A DNA stretch of 64,000 nt from Seleniivibrio woodruffii (GTDB taxonomy: Bacteria > Chrysiogenota > Deferribacteres > Deferribacterales > Geovibrionaceae), in contig NZ_SMGG01000006.1 of the NCBI RefSeq assembly GCF_004339245.1, forward strand, positions 124,001-188,000, given 5' to 3'. Position numbers and translations under genes: made by a program. The notes under the pieces were generated by a model that worked only from the letters and a program-made list of their open reading frames with translations, was not told where the DNA came from and searched no databases. Below are positions 1 through 8,837 of this stretch, piece by piece; the first letter of the stretch is position 1; every line of letters starts with the position of its first letter.

Positions 1-1168
1 CTTTAAGGGCGTTTTCAGTCTCTTCCAGAGCGTTCAGCACAGCCGACTCATATGCCGCCAGATACTGCTTTCTGGTTTCGTCCTGAACCTTTATGTTGTT
101 CTTTATTGCGCCGAAATCGAACAGTTTCCATGTCAGACTCGGGCCAATTGATGCGCTGGCACTCTCCTGCTTGAAGAGACTGCCGAAATCGGACGAGGAA
201 AGCCCCAATGTACCCGAAAGGGTCAGTTTGGGATATCTGTCCGCCTCCGCAACTCCCACTCTGGCCGTCTGAGCCGCCAGTTCCCTTTCCGCCTGACGGA
301 TGTCCGGTCTGCGGCGGAGCATGTCCGCAGGGATCCCCGCTGCGGCTGAAACCGGCACAACAGGAACCACACCGCTCTGGCCGAGCATACTGTCCAGACT
401 GCCCGGCGTCTGACCCGTCAGCACAGCAAGTCTGTTCATATACTGGGCTATGGAAAGCCGCTGATCGTGAAGGTTCGTTTTCGCATATTCAAGGGTATAC
501 TGAGCCGTGCGCACATCGGTTTCGTCCCCGGTACCCGCCCGATATTTCTTTTTCGCAATCTCATAAAGTTCAGTCTTTATGGCGATATCCTTTTCATAGT
601 AGCTCAGGTTGCTCTGTGCGGCACGCAGAGAGATATAATTTTTCGCCGTTTCCGCAGTCAGAGAGACCAGAACGTCGTGCAGAGCCTCCTTTGAAGCCTC
701 CGCATCGGCCGAGGCAGCCTCGATGCCCTTTCTCACTCCGCCGAACAGGTCAATCTCCCACGAGGCATCAAACCCTGCTGAATAGCTGTCCTGAGTCTGA
801 TCAACGGAAGTGTCGCCATAGTAGGTTCCCTTTGCTGATGCCGATGCCGAAAGGCTCGGTTTGCCCTCGGCCTCGGTCATTCCCAGTTTTGCACGGGATG
901 CCGCAAGGGATGCGTAGGCCTTCTTAAGGTCGAGGTTGCCGTCAACGGTCATACCCACAAGTCTGTTCAGTGTGTCGTCGTTAAAGACCTTCCACCACTC
1001 TTTGATTATCTGCGGGTTGTCCGCCTCCGCTTTAACAGGGTTGTTCAGCGCAGTGTGCCAGCCGGCAGGAAGCTTGGCTTCCGGCCTGACATAATCACGC
1101 CCCACGGATGCACACCCGAAAACAGAAAGAACAACAGACAGATACAAAAAAATCTTTGTCAGTTTCAT
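1..1168 (-). CDS. RND efflux outer-membrane lipoprotein, NodT/OprM family (3' end outside window)
   Basis: This is the outer-membrane channel of a tripartite efflux pump, or a close relative. It would carry substrates delivered by an inner-membrane RND pump and a periplasmic adaptor across the outer membrane. The start is ATG at 1168. The first residues form a lipoprotein signal ending in VFGC, so the mature protein should be lipidated. About 389 residues are visible, with two OEP-type halves rich in Ala, Glu and Leu as expected for the long alpha-helical barrel, and the family block RRPDIRQAERELAAQTA near residue 290. The C-terminus runs off the left edge of the window, so pump and adaptor genes, if linked, lie outside. 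NodT-type assignment is firm; the substrate is unknown. Confidence 0.9.
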   Translation of the reverse strand, partial: MKLTKIFLYLSVVLSVFGCASVGRDYVRPEAKLPAGWHTALNNPVKAEADNPQIIKEWWKVFNDDTLNRLVGMTVDGNLDLKKAYASLAASRAKLGMTEAEGKPSLSASASAKGTYYGDTSVDQTQDSYSAGFDASWEIDLFGGVRKGIEAASADAEASKEALHDVLVSLTAETAKNYISLRAAQSNLSYYEKDIAIKTELYEIAKKKYRAGTGDETDVRTAQYTLEYAKTNLHDQRLSIAQYMNRLAVLTGQTPGSLDSMLGQSGVVPVVPVSAAAGIPADMLRRRPDIRQAERELAAQTARVGVAEADRYPKLTLSGTLGLSSSDFGSLFKQESASASIGPSLTWKLFDFGAIKNNIKVQDETRKQYLAAYESAVLNALEETENALK

Positions 1169-1518
1169 TGATTTAAGTCCCAATAATTTATCATTTGTTA
1201 GGTCTATGACAGTATATAGTACATTTTGTTTCGTTTGAACTGTGTTTTTCCTGTGGAATCAGCGAATAGGCAAATTGTAATAAAGCATCCGCCCGTAATT
1301 TTTGTAAAAAATTCTCAAAAACAGTTTCTATTAACTTTATTTTGTGGTACTTTACCTGCTTATAAACACCGTTTGTTTCCAGTGCTCAAAATCGCTGAAA
1401 CCCTCCACAGGCAGGGTGTTCAGATTTTGAGAAGTCGTTTTATTTTAACTCAACAGAACAGACCCTGACAGGCAGAGGCTTTCACGCTTGTGAAGGCAAA
1501 GTTATATATGAGGTAGTT
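1169..1518. other. Intergenic region between divergent efflux and etf genes
   Basis: This is 350 bases of divergent promoter space with no convincing gene. An 80-codon open frame on the plus strand (1226-1468) has no family resemblance and no good ribosome site, so it is not called. Just before etfB lies an imperfect inverted repeat, CTTTCAC / GTGAAGG separated by four bases (about 1480-1497), a possible operator. Confidence 0.5.
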
Positions 1519-2331
1519 ATGCAAGTCATAGCATGTATCAAACAAGTACCTGACACTACGCAGGTTCAGATCGACCCGAAGACGAACACTCTGGTGAGGG
1601 ACGGTATACCCTTTATCGTCAACCCCTACGACACCCATGCACTGGAGGAATGTCTGAGACTCAAGGACAGATACGGATTTAAAGTCACCGCTGTTTCCAT
1701 GGGACCGCCCAATGCGGAAGCGGCTCTGCGCAAAGCTCTGTCTTTGGGTGCGGACAGAGCGGTTCTTCTTTCGGACAGGGTTTTCGGAGGTGCGGACACG
1801 CTGGCAACCAGCAACGTTCTCACTGCCGCAATCCGCAAACTGGCCGAAGAGGAGGATGTTGCCATTGTTTTCTGCGGAAAGCAGACCATCGACGGCGACA
1901 CGGCGCAGGTGGGTCCCGGAATCGCAACCCGTATGGAGCTGGAACAGCTCACACTTGTTGACAGGATTCTGGAGCTTGACACAGATTCGAAAAAACTGGT
2001 TGTCCGCAGAAAGCTTGAAGGCAGATACGAGACCGTGCAGACGGTTCTGCCCGCCATGATAACTGTTGTGCGGGAGATAAACCGCCCCAGATATCCCACA
2101 GTTCCCATGCGTCTGCGCTCCAAAAATGCTCAGGTTGAGGTATGGAATAACGAAGTGCTTCAGCTGGATGTCAACAAAATAGGTCTGAAAGGCTCACCTA
2201 CATGGGTAAGCAAGATATTTTCGCCCCAGCGTGACAAAGGCGAAATGATCGGCGCAGGCATCAGCGATCCCAAAGACGTGGCTTCGCTGCTTCTGGACAA
2301 AATGATTGCCAAAGATATTATTACGGTCTGA
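1519..2331 (+). CDS. etfB: Electron transfer flavoprotein beta subunit
   Basis: EtfB pairs with EtfA to form an FAD/AMP or two-FAD electron carrier that takes electrons from acyl-CoA dehydrogenases or similar flavoenzymes. The 270-residue protein has the typical N-terminus MQVIACIKQVPDT, the block GADRAVLLSD near residue 77, and the conserved GKQTIDGDTAQVGPGIA segment near residue 120, which forms part of the nucleotide site. Start ATG at 1519 is preceded by the ribosome site GAGGTAG. The next gene, an EtfA with a built-in ferredoxin domain, starts 18 bases after the stop, and the Fe-S oxidoreductase overlaps that, so all three form one operon. This is the anaerobe-type Etf group rather than the mitochondrial-like housekeeping type (inference from the context). 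Confidence 0.95.
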   Translation: MQVIACIKQVPDTTQVQIDPKTNTLVRDGIPFIVNPYDTHALEECLRLKDRYGFKVTAVSMGPPNAEAALRKALSLGADRAVLLSDRVFGGADTLATSNVLTAAIRKLAEEEDVAIVFCGKQTIDGDTAQVGPGIATRMELEQLTLVDRILELDTDSKKLVVRRKLEGRYETVQTVLPAMITVVREINRPRYPTVPMRLRSKNAQVEVWNNEVLQLDVNKIGLKGSPTWVSKIFSPQRDKGEMIGAGISDPKDVASLLLDKMIAKDIITV

Positions 2332-2349
2332 TAAGAGGGATTAACCAAA

Positions 2350-3678
2350 ATGGCTGAAAAGATTAAAAAACCGAGAGGAAAGGCGAGGCTTAAGCCCGAC
2401 ACCTGCATATCCTGCGGTGCAAGGTGCGAAAGCGCCTGCCCCGTTGACGCCATCAGCATGGACGGCGAAGGCTCACCGTTAATAAATGACGAGAAATGTA
2501 TCGGCTGCGACAAATGTGTTAAGGTCTGTCCCGCCGAAGCACTCTATATCTTCCTGACCGACGAGCAGAAAACACAGCTTGAGGCATGGGAAAAACAGAA
2601 GGCCAGAGGCTCGGCGGAAGAGGAGCTTTCCGATGAGGACAGAGCACTCAAAGACTATCTGGCTAAGTTCAGAGATGTCTGGGTGTTCATCGAGCAGACG
2701 GAAGGTGTCGCCGCTGAGGTTTCATGGGAGCTTCTGGGCGAGGGAAGAAAACTGGCCGACAAGCTCGGCGTTGAACTCTGCGCAGTGGTTATGGGCGACG
2801 GTGTCGATCACATAGCCGACGAAGCAGGCCGATACGGCGCGGAAAAGATATATCTGGCAGATATGCCGGTGTTTAAGAACTACAGAACCCAGAGCTACCA
2901 CAAAGCTATGTGCTGGCTCATAGAAAAATACAAACCCGAAGTTATCCTGATGGGTGCAACCGGAATGGGGCGTGACCTCGCCGGAGCAGTGGCCACTGAG
3001 GTTGCAACGGGACTCACCGCAGACTGCACAGGGCTTGACATCGACGACAAGCGCAACCTGATGCAGACCCGCCCCGCTTTCGGCGGAAACATCATGGCAA
3101 CCATCATGTGCGACAAATACCGTCCCCAGATGGCAACCGTCCGCCCCAGAGTCATGGGCATGCCCAAAAAAGCTGACACTTCCAAAGCGGTTATCATCAA
3201 AGAACAGCCCCCCGTTGCCGAGGAGGACATCCTCAGCAAGGTTTTAAGCATCATTTCCGATAAAAAGGCCGACGACGTGGACATCTCAGGTTCTGAGATT
3301 CTGGTTTCCGGCGGCAGAGGGATGATGGCTCCCCAGAACTTCAAGATACTTCAGGAGCTTGCAGACGAACTGGGCGGAACCGTTTCCGCTTCACGCTCGG
3401 CTGTGGACGCAGGCTGGATGGCACATTCCAGACAGGTGGGTCAGACAGGCAAGACCGTCCGCCCCAAAATATACGTTGCCTGCGGAATCTCCGGCGCAAT
3501 TCAGCACCTTGTGGGAATGCAGGATTCCGATGTCATCATCGCCATTAACAAGGACAAGGATGCGCCCATTTTTGAAGTGGCCACCTACGGAATCGTGGGC
3601 GACCTTTTCGAGATAGTTCCCGCTCTCACAGAGGAGATCAGAAGAAGAAGGGCTGAAAAAGGTGGAAGAAATGGTTAA
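2350..3678 (+). CDS. etfA: Electron transfer flavoprotein alpha subunit with N-terminal 2[4Fe-4S] ferredoxin domain
   Basis: At 442 residues this is about 110 longer than a plain EtfA. The extra N-terminus is a bacterial ferredoxin domain with two complete four-cysteine motifs: Cys 19, 22, 26, 30 and Cys 50, 53, 56, 60. A linker rich in Glu and Lys follows, then the EtfA nucleotide domain and the C-terminal FAD domain with the signature SRSAVDAGW and GQTGKTVRP near residues 345-370. The fused ferredoxin should let the Etf pass electrons through Fe-S clusters to a partner, most likely the membrane oxidoreductase encoded next, whose start overlaps this stop by 8 bases. EtfA-ferredoxin fusions are known in anaerobes. 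Bifurcation is possible, but the sequence alone does not settle it. Confidence 0.95.
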   Translation: MAEKIKKPRGKARLKPDTCISCGARCESACPVDAISMDGEGSPLINDEKCIGCDKCVKVCPAEALYIFLTDEQKTQLEAWEKQKARGSAEEELSDEDRALKDYLAKFRDVWVFIEQTEGVAAEVSWELLGEGRKLADKLGVELCAVVMGDGVDHIADEAGRYGAEKIYLADMPVFKNYRTQSYHKAMCWLIEKYKPEVILMGATGMGRDLAGAVATEVATGLTADCTGLDIDDKRNLMQTRPAFGGNIMATIMCDKYRPQMATVRPRVMGMPKKADTSKAVIIKEQPPVAEEDILSKVLSIISDKKADDVDISGSEILVSGGRGMMAPQNFKILQELADELGGTVSASRSAVDAGWMAHSRQVGQTGKTVRPKIYVACGISGAIQHLVGMQDSDVIIAINKDKDAPIFEVATYGIVGDLFEIVPALTEEIRRRRAEKGGRNG

Positions 3679-5599
3679 TATCCCTTTTACTATATTGTTT
3701 GCAGTTTCAATGCTGGCGTTTGCCTTCAGCGTTTACAAAAAAGTTGCGCTGATAAGACAGGGCAGACCCACCGAAAGAACCGACAGAGGCGGACTGAGAA
3801 CAGCCGCAATGCTTATAAACGCAGTATTTCAGAAGAGCGTTATCAGGGGCAGCTTCGGCTTTAACCACGCTCTGCTTTTCTGGTCGTTCCTTGTGCTTCT
3901 GGTTGCCAACGGCGAGTTTATCGTCAACGGCGTATTCCCCAGAGTTTCACTGGACAGACTGCCCGAAGCCTTTCACCACTGGCTCCTTCTGGCGTTCGAC
4001 ATTGTTTCTGTGCTCGTGCTCATAGCCGTTGTTGCGGCCATTCTGCGCAAGCTGTTCCACCCGCTCTATAAAGAATCACGCACCGCCGAGGCGTTCATAA
4101 TCCTCGGGGTTATCGGTGCTCTTATGCTCGCATACATGGGTATAGTGGCCTTTCAGGTCATGATAGGCTGGGTTCCCTGGCAGTATGCCCCCTTCTCGGC
4201 TCTTTTCTCCGTGGTTTATGCAGGCCGCACGACACCTGTCGAGGTGCATCAGCTCGCCGTTTTCTTCTGGTGGGCGCATGCGGTACTTCTGCTGGGCTTC
4301 ATAAACTTCCTGCCCTACAGCAAGCACATGCACATACTCACGGCTATTCCCAACGTTTACTTCAAACTGCTGGACAAACCCGCAGTTCCTCAGCGTGAGA
4401 ACTTTGAGGAAGTGACCAATCTGGGCGCTGAATCATTCAAAGACCTTACATGGAAAGACCTTCTGGACAGCCTTACCTGCACCGAGTGCGGAAGATGTCA
4501 GGTGAACTGCCCCGCAACACTCACGGGCAAACCCCTGAACCCCAGAACGCTCATCCATAAGATAAAAGAAAATATGAACGAAAACGAGGCGGCTCTGGTG
4601 GGCGAAGGGGAACATCAGATATCCAAGGACGCAGTATGGTCATGCGTGACCTGCGGAGCCTGCATGGAGGTCTGCCCAGTTTTCATCGAGCATGCACCCA
4701 AGATAGTCAAAATGCGCAGAAACATGGTGCAGATGAACTCCGATTTCCCCGAAGAACTGCTGAACCTGTTCGAAAACATGGAACAGAGAAGCAACCCCTG
4801 GGGTATCGCTCCTTCCGAGCGCACGAAGGTTTTCACCAGCATAAAGGCTCAGGACTTCAACCCCGAAGAGACGGAATATCTCTTCTTTGTGGGCTGTGCG
4901 GGAGCGTTCGACTCACGCAGCAAACAGATATCCCTCGCCGTTGCCATGCTTATGGACGAGGCGAAGGTCACATGGGGAACTCTGGGCAAGGACGAACTCT
5001 GCTGCGGCGACAGCGTGCGCAGACTGGGCAACGAATACCTTTTTGAGCAGATGGCTCTTAAAAACGTTGAGATGTTCAAGGCCAGAGGGGTCAAAAAGAT
5101 CGTGACACAGTGCCCCCACTGCTTCACAACCCTTAAGAACGACTACAAACAGTACGGACTTGAAATAGAGGTTATCCACCACACAGAACTGCTGGACACA
5201 CTTGTGCGTGACGGAAAACTGAAGGTCAACGACAACCACAAGAAAACCGTAATAACCTACCACGACTCATGCTATCTGGGCAGACACAACGGAATCTACG
5301 AACAGCCCAGAAACATCATAAAGGCCATCACGGGCAAAGAACCTGTGGAGATGGAACGCTCCAAAGACACGGCATTCTGCTGCGGAGCGGGCGGCGGCCG
5401 TATGTGGATGGAGGAGAATCTGGGTACACGCATCAACGTGAACAGAGCTCAGCAGGCCATCGACACCAACGCAGGCACACTCTGCACCGCATGCCCCTAC
5501 TGCATGACGATGATGTCCGACGGAATGAAGGATCTGAACACCAAGAGCATATATGTTAAAGATATAGCGGAAGTGCTGGCGGAATCGGTACTTCTGTAG
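3671..5599 (+). CDS. Membrane Fe-S oxidoreductase, Etf:menaquinone oxidoreductase (EMO) type
   Basis: The product is predicted to move electrons from the Etf encoded upstream into the membrane quinone pool, or in reverse. Its N-terminal 220 residues hold about five to six membrane segments like NarI or HdrE, with several His that could bind b-haem. Two ferredoxin motifs follow (CTECGRCQVNC near residue 272, CVTCGACMEVC near residue 325), then two CCG domains with CCGDSVRR, CPHC, CCGAGGGR and CPYC, which bind a noncubane Fe-S cluster in HdrB-like proteins. I chose ATG 3671 because AGGTGG lies 5 bases upstream; a GTG at 3662 is also open. The 642-aa length and order match EMO proteins of Geobacter and Syntrophus relatives. 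A terminator follows directly. Confidence 0.88.
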   Translation: MVNIPFTILFAVSMLAFAFSVYKKVALIRQGRPTERTDRGGLRTAAMLINAVFQKSVIRGSFGFNHALLFWSFLVLLVANGEFIVNGVFPRVSLDRLPEAFHHWLLLAFDIVSVLVLIAVVAAILRKLFHPLYKESRTAEAFIILGVIGALMLAYMGIVAFQVMIGWVPWQYAPFSALFSVVYAGRTTPVEVHQLAVFFWWAHAVLLLGFINFLPYSKHMHILTAIPNVYFKLLDKPAVPQRENFEEVTNLGAESFKDLTWKDLLDSLTCTECGRCQVNCPATLTGKPLNPRTLIHKIKENMNENEAALVGEGEHQISKDAVWSCVTCGACMEVCPVFIEHAPKIVKMRRNMVQMNSDFPEELLNLFENMEQRSNPWGIAPSERTKVFTSIKAQDFNPEETEYLFFVGCAGAFDSRSKQISLAVAMLMDEAKVTWGTLGKDELCCGDSVRRLGNEYLFEQMALKNVEMFKARGVKKIVTQCPHCFTTLKNDYKQYGLEIEVIHHTELLDTLVRDGKLKVNDNHKKTVITYHDSCYLGRHNGIYEQPRNIIKAITGKEPVEMERSKDTAFCCGAGGGRMWMEENLGTRINVNRAQQAIDTNAGTLCTACPYCMTMMSDGMKDLNTKSIYVKDIAEVLAESVLL

Positions 5600-5610
5600 G
5601 AAAAAATAAA

Positions 5611-5635
5611 GGGCACTTTCGGGTGCCCTTTTTTT
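5611..5635 (+). terminator. Rho-independent terminator of the etf operon
   Basis: GGGCAC and GTGCCC form a hairpin with a six-base loop (5611-5628), followed by a run of seven T. It starts 12 bases after the stop of the Fe-S oxidoreductase. Confidence 0.9.
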
Positions 5636-5666
5636 ATGTCATCATTCTGAATGGAATGAAGAATCT

Positions 5667-5945
5667 CTAGCCCTCACAGCCGCATCCGCAGCCGCAGCCG
5701 CCTTTGGCCGCTTTCTGTTTCAGCAGTATTTTGACCTCATGAACTGACGGCAGAGGTTTGCCCTCGTGAACCACAACCTCATCGACCACCACTCCGGGAG
5801 TGGTTTTGATATAGTTTGATATCTCTATCATATCGTTCACATATTCAACTTCGGCATGTATCCCCAGTTCATCAACGGCCTGAAGAACCGTCTGGTGCAT
5901 CTTTTCGCAGTTTGAACATCCGGGGCCTAATACTTTTATTTTCAT
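5667..5945 (-). CDS. Small thioredoxin-fold redox protein with Cys-Gly tail
   Basis: This 92-residue protein belongs to the 'redox-active disulfide protein 2' or glutaredoxin-like family. The N-terminus KVLGPGCSNCEKM carries a CxxC active site at residues 10-13, and TTPGVVVDE contains the cis-Pro typical of the fold. It probably acts in the cytosol as a small dithiol carrier, a metal or selenium/arsenic handling factor or a permease partner; the family role is not settled. ATG 5945 is preferred over an upstream alternative because GAGGTG lies just before it. The tail is odd: after KAAKG come alternating Gly and Cys residues (four Cys in the last ten), a likely metal or Fe-S binding extension not required by the fold. 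Confidence 0.85.
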   Translation of the reverse strand: MKIKVLGPGCSNCEKMHQTVLQAVDELGIHAEVEYVNDMIEISNYIKTTPGVVVDEVVVHEGKPLPSVHEVKILLKQKAAKGGCGCGCGCEG

Positions 5946-5997
5946 GAAACACCTCACAGGGTTTAACATAAACCTTTATCCGAAAAAAGAAAGACGG

Positions 5998-6213
5998 AAA
6001 TAACAGAAGAATCTCTGCTTCCTCAGGTTATTGACAAAGTCTAAGCGTTATGAGATTGCCACGTCACTTTATTCGGCAACCATATTAAATGTGGACTCAT
6101 ACAGCCTGCGGCTGGCGTTCCTCGCAATGACGTAAATATTTGTCACTGCGAGCGTAGCGCGGCAGTCTCATCAAAGTGATGTGCCTGAAACTTTAGAATC
6201 TCTGATTCCTCAG
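5998..6213. repeat. Composite intergenic repeat flanked by 19-bp direct copies
   Basis: The segment begins and ends with near-identical 19-mers reading AGAATCTCTG-(CT or AT)-TCCTCAG (6008-6026 and 6195-6213, 18 of 19 identical). Inside are TGAGATTGCC and GGCAGTCTCA as opposed ends, plus CGCAATGAC and CACTGCGAGCG blocks. These belong to the dispersed repeat family seen in most other long gaps of this window. The right copy runs into the stop codon of the cache/CheW gene. Confidence 0.7.
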
Positions 6214-8837
6214 ATCATCTCTTTCAGTTTGCCTATTATCCCCTCCGGCCTCAGCACCATCAGCATCTCACCGTTTGGCTGTCCGGGGTCGGGCTTGACG
6301 ATGCACTCCGTATATTTGCTGTTGTCAAGGATATGGTCGGAACACTCTACCCTGTCCAGAGGTATCTGCGGAATTTCGCCCAGAGCATCGGCTATCAGGC
6401 CGAAAAGCTGATCGCCCCTGAACCTGAGCACAATTATCTGACTGTCGTTGTCCACCTCTTTTTCGGGAAGACCAAGAATACTGCGGATATCCACCACCAG
6501 AAGCGGCAGGTCTTTGTATATCCGTCTGCCTTTCACAAACCTGTGGCTGCCGGGCACTGTGGTAAGCCCTTCGGGATTTATGGCCTCCACAACGTTTTCG
6601 GTCTTTATCCCAAGCCATTTGGTTCCGATAAAGAACGTTGCGACCTCAATGCAGTCTTTGCTGTCAGCCGTACCTTTTACCCGCACGCTGTCGCTTCTAC
6701 GGCGCACAGGATGTGCGGATTCGGTATTAACCTTTGCCAGCGGTGTGAACATGAGCGCAATTACATCGTTTATGTAGCCGTCTCCCTGCTTATATTCCCT
6801 GTAGCCGCTGCTGGCATGACCGCCCACGGCATAGTAATATCCGTTGTGTTCCACAACCTTCGAAGTTCCCTGTCCGTTCTTCATATTAAAGAACTCCCTG
6901 TCGATGCTCAGGGTATCGCCGGCTTTCATCTCCGGATCGGTGGAGCTTATCACAACCCCTTTCCTGTCGGCGAATACACCGAACACGCCCTCTTCGACCT
7001 CGCCCCGCTCGTTTCTGGGCAGAGCATCCTGAAGCATGGCCAAAAACTGCGGCTCACTGTCGAAAACCACACCTATTCCGCCAATAACGCTTTTGCCCTG
7101 CCTGAAAGATGTGATGGAGGCTCCGTAGATATAAGTGTGTCTGTTGTCGTAAAGCTCGCTCGGCTCAAACTTCGAAACGCAGTACTGACTGCTCTCCTTA
7201 AGAGCCAGCGTCCCCCGAACATACTCTTTGCTGAGAACGGTACCCACCATATGCTCCTCGGTGGGGTTTGAAACGGCGATGATGCGCCCGAAGGAATCGT
7301 ATACGAAAAGGTTGGTGTATACGGTGTAAAGTCCGTTTATGTACTGGAGGATTCCGGTTATCTTTTCCCTGTCCTCCTCCTCTATCTTCTGCTTGTCCAG
7401 AATCCGCTTGAAAGCGGATGTCAGCGCCCACCAGCGGCAGTCGTTCGCCCGCTCGTAGAGGTTTCTGTCCATGATGTCCACAGCCAGAGCCGCCCAGAAC
7501 CAGACGTTGCTGAGAATTGAATCTATGACCGTCCTGTGCAGGTTGCCGATGGACTGCTCAAATATCTTTTTTGTCTTTGCGCCCGTGCCGGAGATGCTCC
7601 AGAGGAGCACTTTAGATGCGGGGTCGCTCTCCTTAACGTTGCCGTTCCAGACCGTTCGCTCAAGGTCGCTCTGTATCTTTTCAGCCTGAACGGGGATGCT
7701 CCTCAGTTCGCCCGAAAAGAGTCTGGGGTCGCTCATGACCGCTTCCAGAATTTTTTCGTTAATGCTCTTTTTGGCCGCACTCTCCTCGGATATCTCGAAT
7801 GCACTCTCAATGGGTATCATGACGTGGCCATACCAGCCGAGGCCGAAGAACCCCTGATAGCCCTTTGTGGGTGAGGTTTTTGCGATGTATTTCTTTCCGG
7901 CGAATTTTATCATGCCGTAGTCTTTGTTCAGCACCATATCCATCTTAGCGCCGATGGGAACGTGGTGTCTGTCGGAACTGGCGATGACCATGCCGTCGGC
8001 ATCCAGAATCAGCTTCACAGACCAGTCGTCTTTTGAGGTCATGTTGCGGAAGATACCCTCCATCTCGTTCGTAAAACGGAAACAGAGGCAGAGCACGCCC
8101 AGAACGTCCTCCTTCTCCTCGTTGCTTCTGGTCACCCTGTAGGCATAGATAAGGGATCTTTCATTCTGCGGCAGGAGGTCGCAATATCTGTAGACCTCCA
8201 GATACTCACCCTCAACGTTCACGGCATCTTTTATAAGGGGATCGGCGGTTTTTGTAACCCTTCCGGACTGATCCAGCTGAACCAGAACGCTGCCTTCGGT
8301 GTCCAGAAGGATGATGTTGTAGTAAACAGAATATTTTGCGACGTATTCCCTGAACCGCTCAATGAGAGCCAGCTTCATCTCCTCACGAAGCTGAGTGCGG
8401 TTCAGCGTGTCGCAGACCTCGCCGCCCTGTCCGCTTTTGCAGAGTTCGTCCAGTTCGGCGTTTTTTATTATAAAATCACGGATGTCGTCGTCCGTTGCAA
8501 GAAAGCCTATGTCGGCTGTCCTTTCGAACAGGTTGCGGATAAGGATATCCACAGCCACCTGCGCCTTTGCGCCTATCTCCTGAACGGTTTTGCGGATGTT
8601 CTCCAGCGCAAGCTGACAGAGGAGCTTGTTCGTCAGGTCGAGAAATCCCTTACGGGTTCCGGTCATATCGGTTCCCGTTCCCACCATCTGCCCCAGAATG
8701 GTCAGCAGATCCCACTGGGCGCCAAGCCGCAGCAGTTCCTCTCTGTATTCGTCCACACTGTCCATGTGGTTGATTACACCTAAAAGCGATTTCGGTATCT
8801 CAATATCTTTATAAGTGACCATTTCTTCGGCAGACAT
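6210..8837 (-). CDS. Soluble cache-domain sensor fused to a C-terminal CheW domain
   Basis: This 875-residue protein has no clear membrane segment. The N-terminal 110 residues are helical. Two stretches (about 150-360 and 500-690) resemble cache/PAS-like ligand sensors, with blocks such as GWYGHVMIPIESAFE and VIGGIGVVFDSEPQFL. The last 140 residues match CheW: IEVATFFIGTKWLGI, then LPLLVVDIR and QIIVLRFRGDQLFGLIAD. CheW normally couples receptors to CheA, so this could feed a ligand or metabolic signal into a chemosensory array without being a membrane receptor; there is no MCP signalling hairpin. ATG 8837 follows GGGGGTGAC. A sigma-54-type promoter sits at the right distance upstream. No che genes are adjacent. 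Domain calls are by eye; the CheW end is secure. Confidence 0.82.
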   Translation of the reverse strand: MSAEEMVTYKDIEIPKSLLGVINHMDSVDEYREELLRLGAQWDLLTILGQMVGTGTDMTGTRKGFLDLTNKLLCQLALENIRKTVQEIGAKAQVAVDILIRNLFERTADIGFLATDDDIRDFIIKNAELDELCKSGQGGEVCDTLNRTQLREEMKLALIERFREYVAKYSVYYNIILLDTEGSVLVQLDQSGRVTKTADPLIKDAVNVEGEYLEVYRYCDLLPQNERSLIYAYRVTRSNEEKEDVLGVLCLCFRFTNEMEGIFRNMTSKDDWSVKLILDADGMVIASSDRHHVPIGAKMDMVLNKDYGMIKFAGKKYIAKTSPTKGYQGFFGLGWYGHVMIPIESAFEISEESAAKKSINEKILEAVMSDPRLFSGELRSIPVQAEKIQSDLERTVWNGNVKESDPASKVLLWSISGTGAKTKKIFEQSIGNLHRTVIDSILSNVWFWAALAVDIMDRNLYERANDCRWWALTSAFKRILDKQKIEEEDREKITGILQYINGLYTVYTNLFVYDSFGRIIAVSNPTEEHMVGTVLSKEYVRGTLALKESSQYCVSKFEPSELYDNRHTYIYGASITSFRQGKSVIGGIGVVFDSEPQFLAMLQDALPRNERGEVEEGVFGVFADRKGVVISSTDPEMKAGDTLSIDREFFNMKNGQGTSKVVEHNGYYYAVGGHASSGYREYKQGDGYINDVIALMFTPLAKVNTESAHPVRRRSDSVRVKGTADSKDCIEVATFFIGTKWLGIKTENVVEAINPEGLTTVPGSHRFVKGRRIYKDLPLLVVDIRSILGLPEKEVDNDSQIIVLRFRGDQLFGLIADALGEIPQIPLDRVECSDHILDNSKYTECIVKPDPGQPNGEMLMVLRPEGIIGKLKEMI

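Noticed and set aside
208-927. Rightward open frame of 239 codons opposite the efflux lipoprotein
   Set aside because: Shadow of the NodT-type gene: Pro/Arg/Ser-rich, no ribosome site, while the opposite strand encodes a clear lipoprotein.
1226-1468. Possible 80-codon gene between efflux and etf
   Set aside because: No family resemblance, no ribosome site, odd composition; it lies in divergent promoter space.
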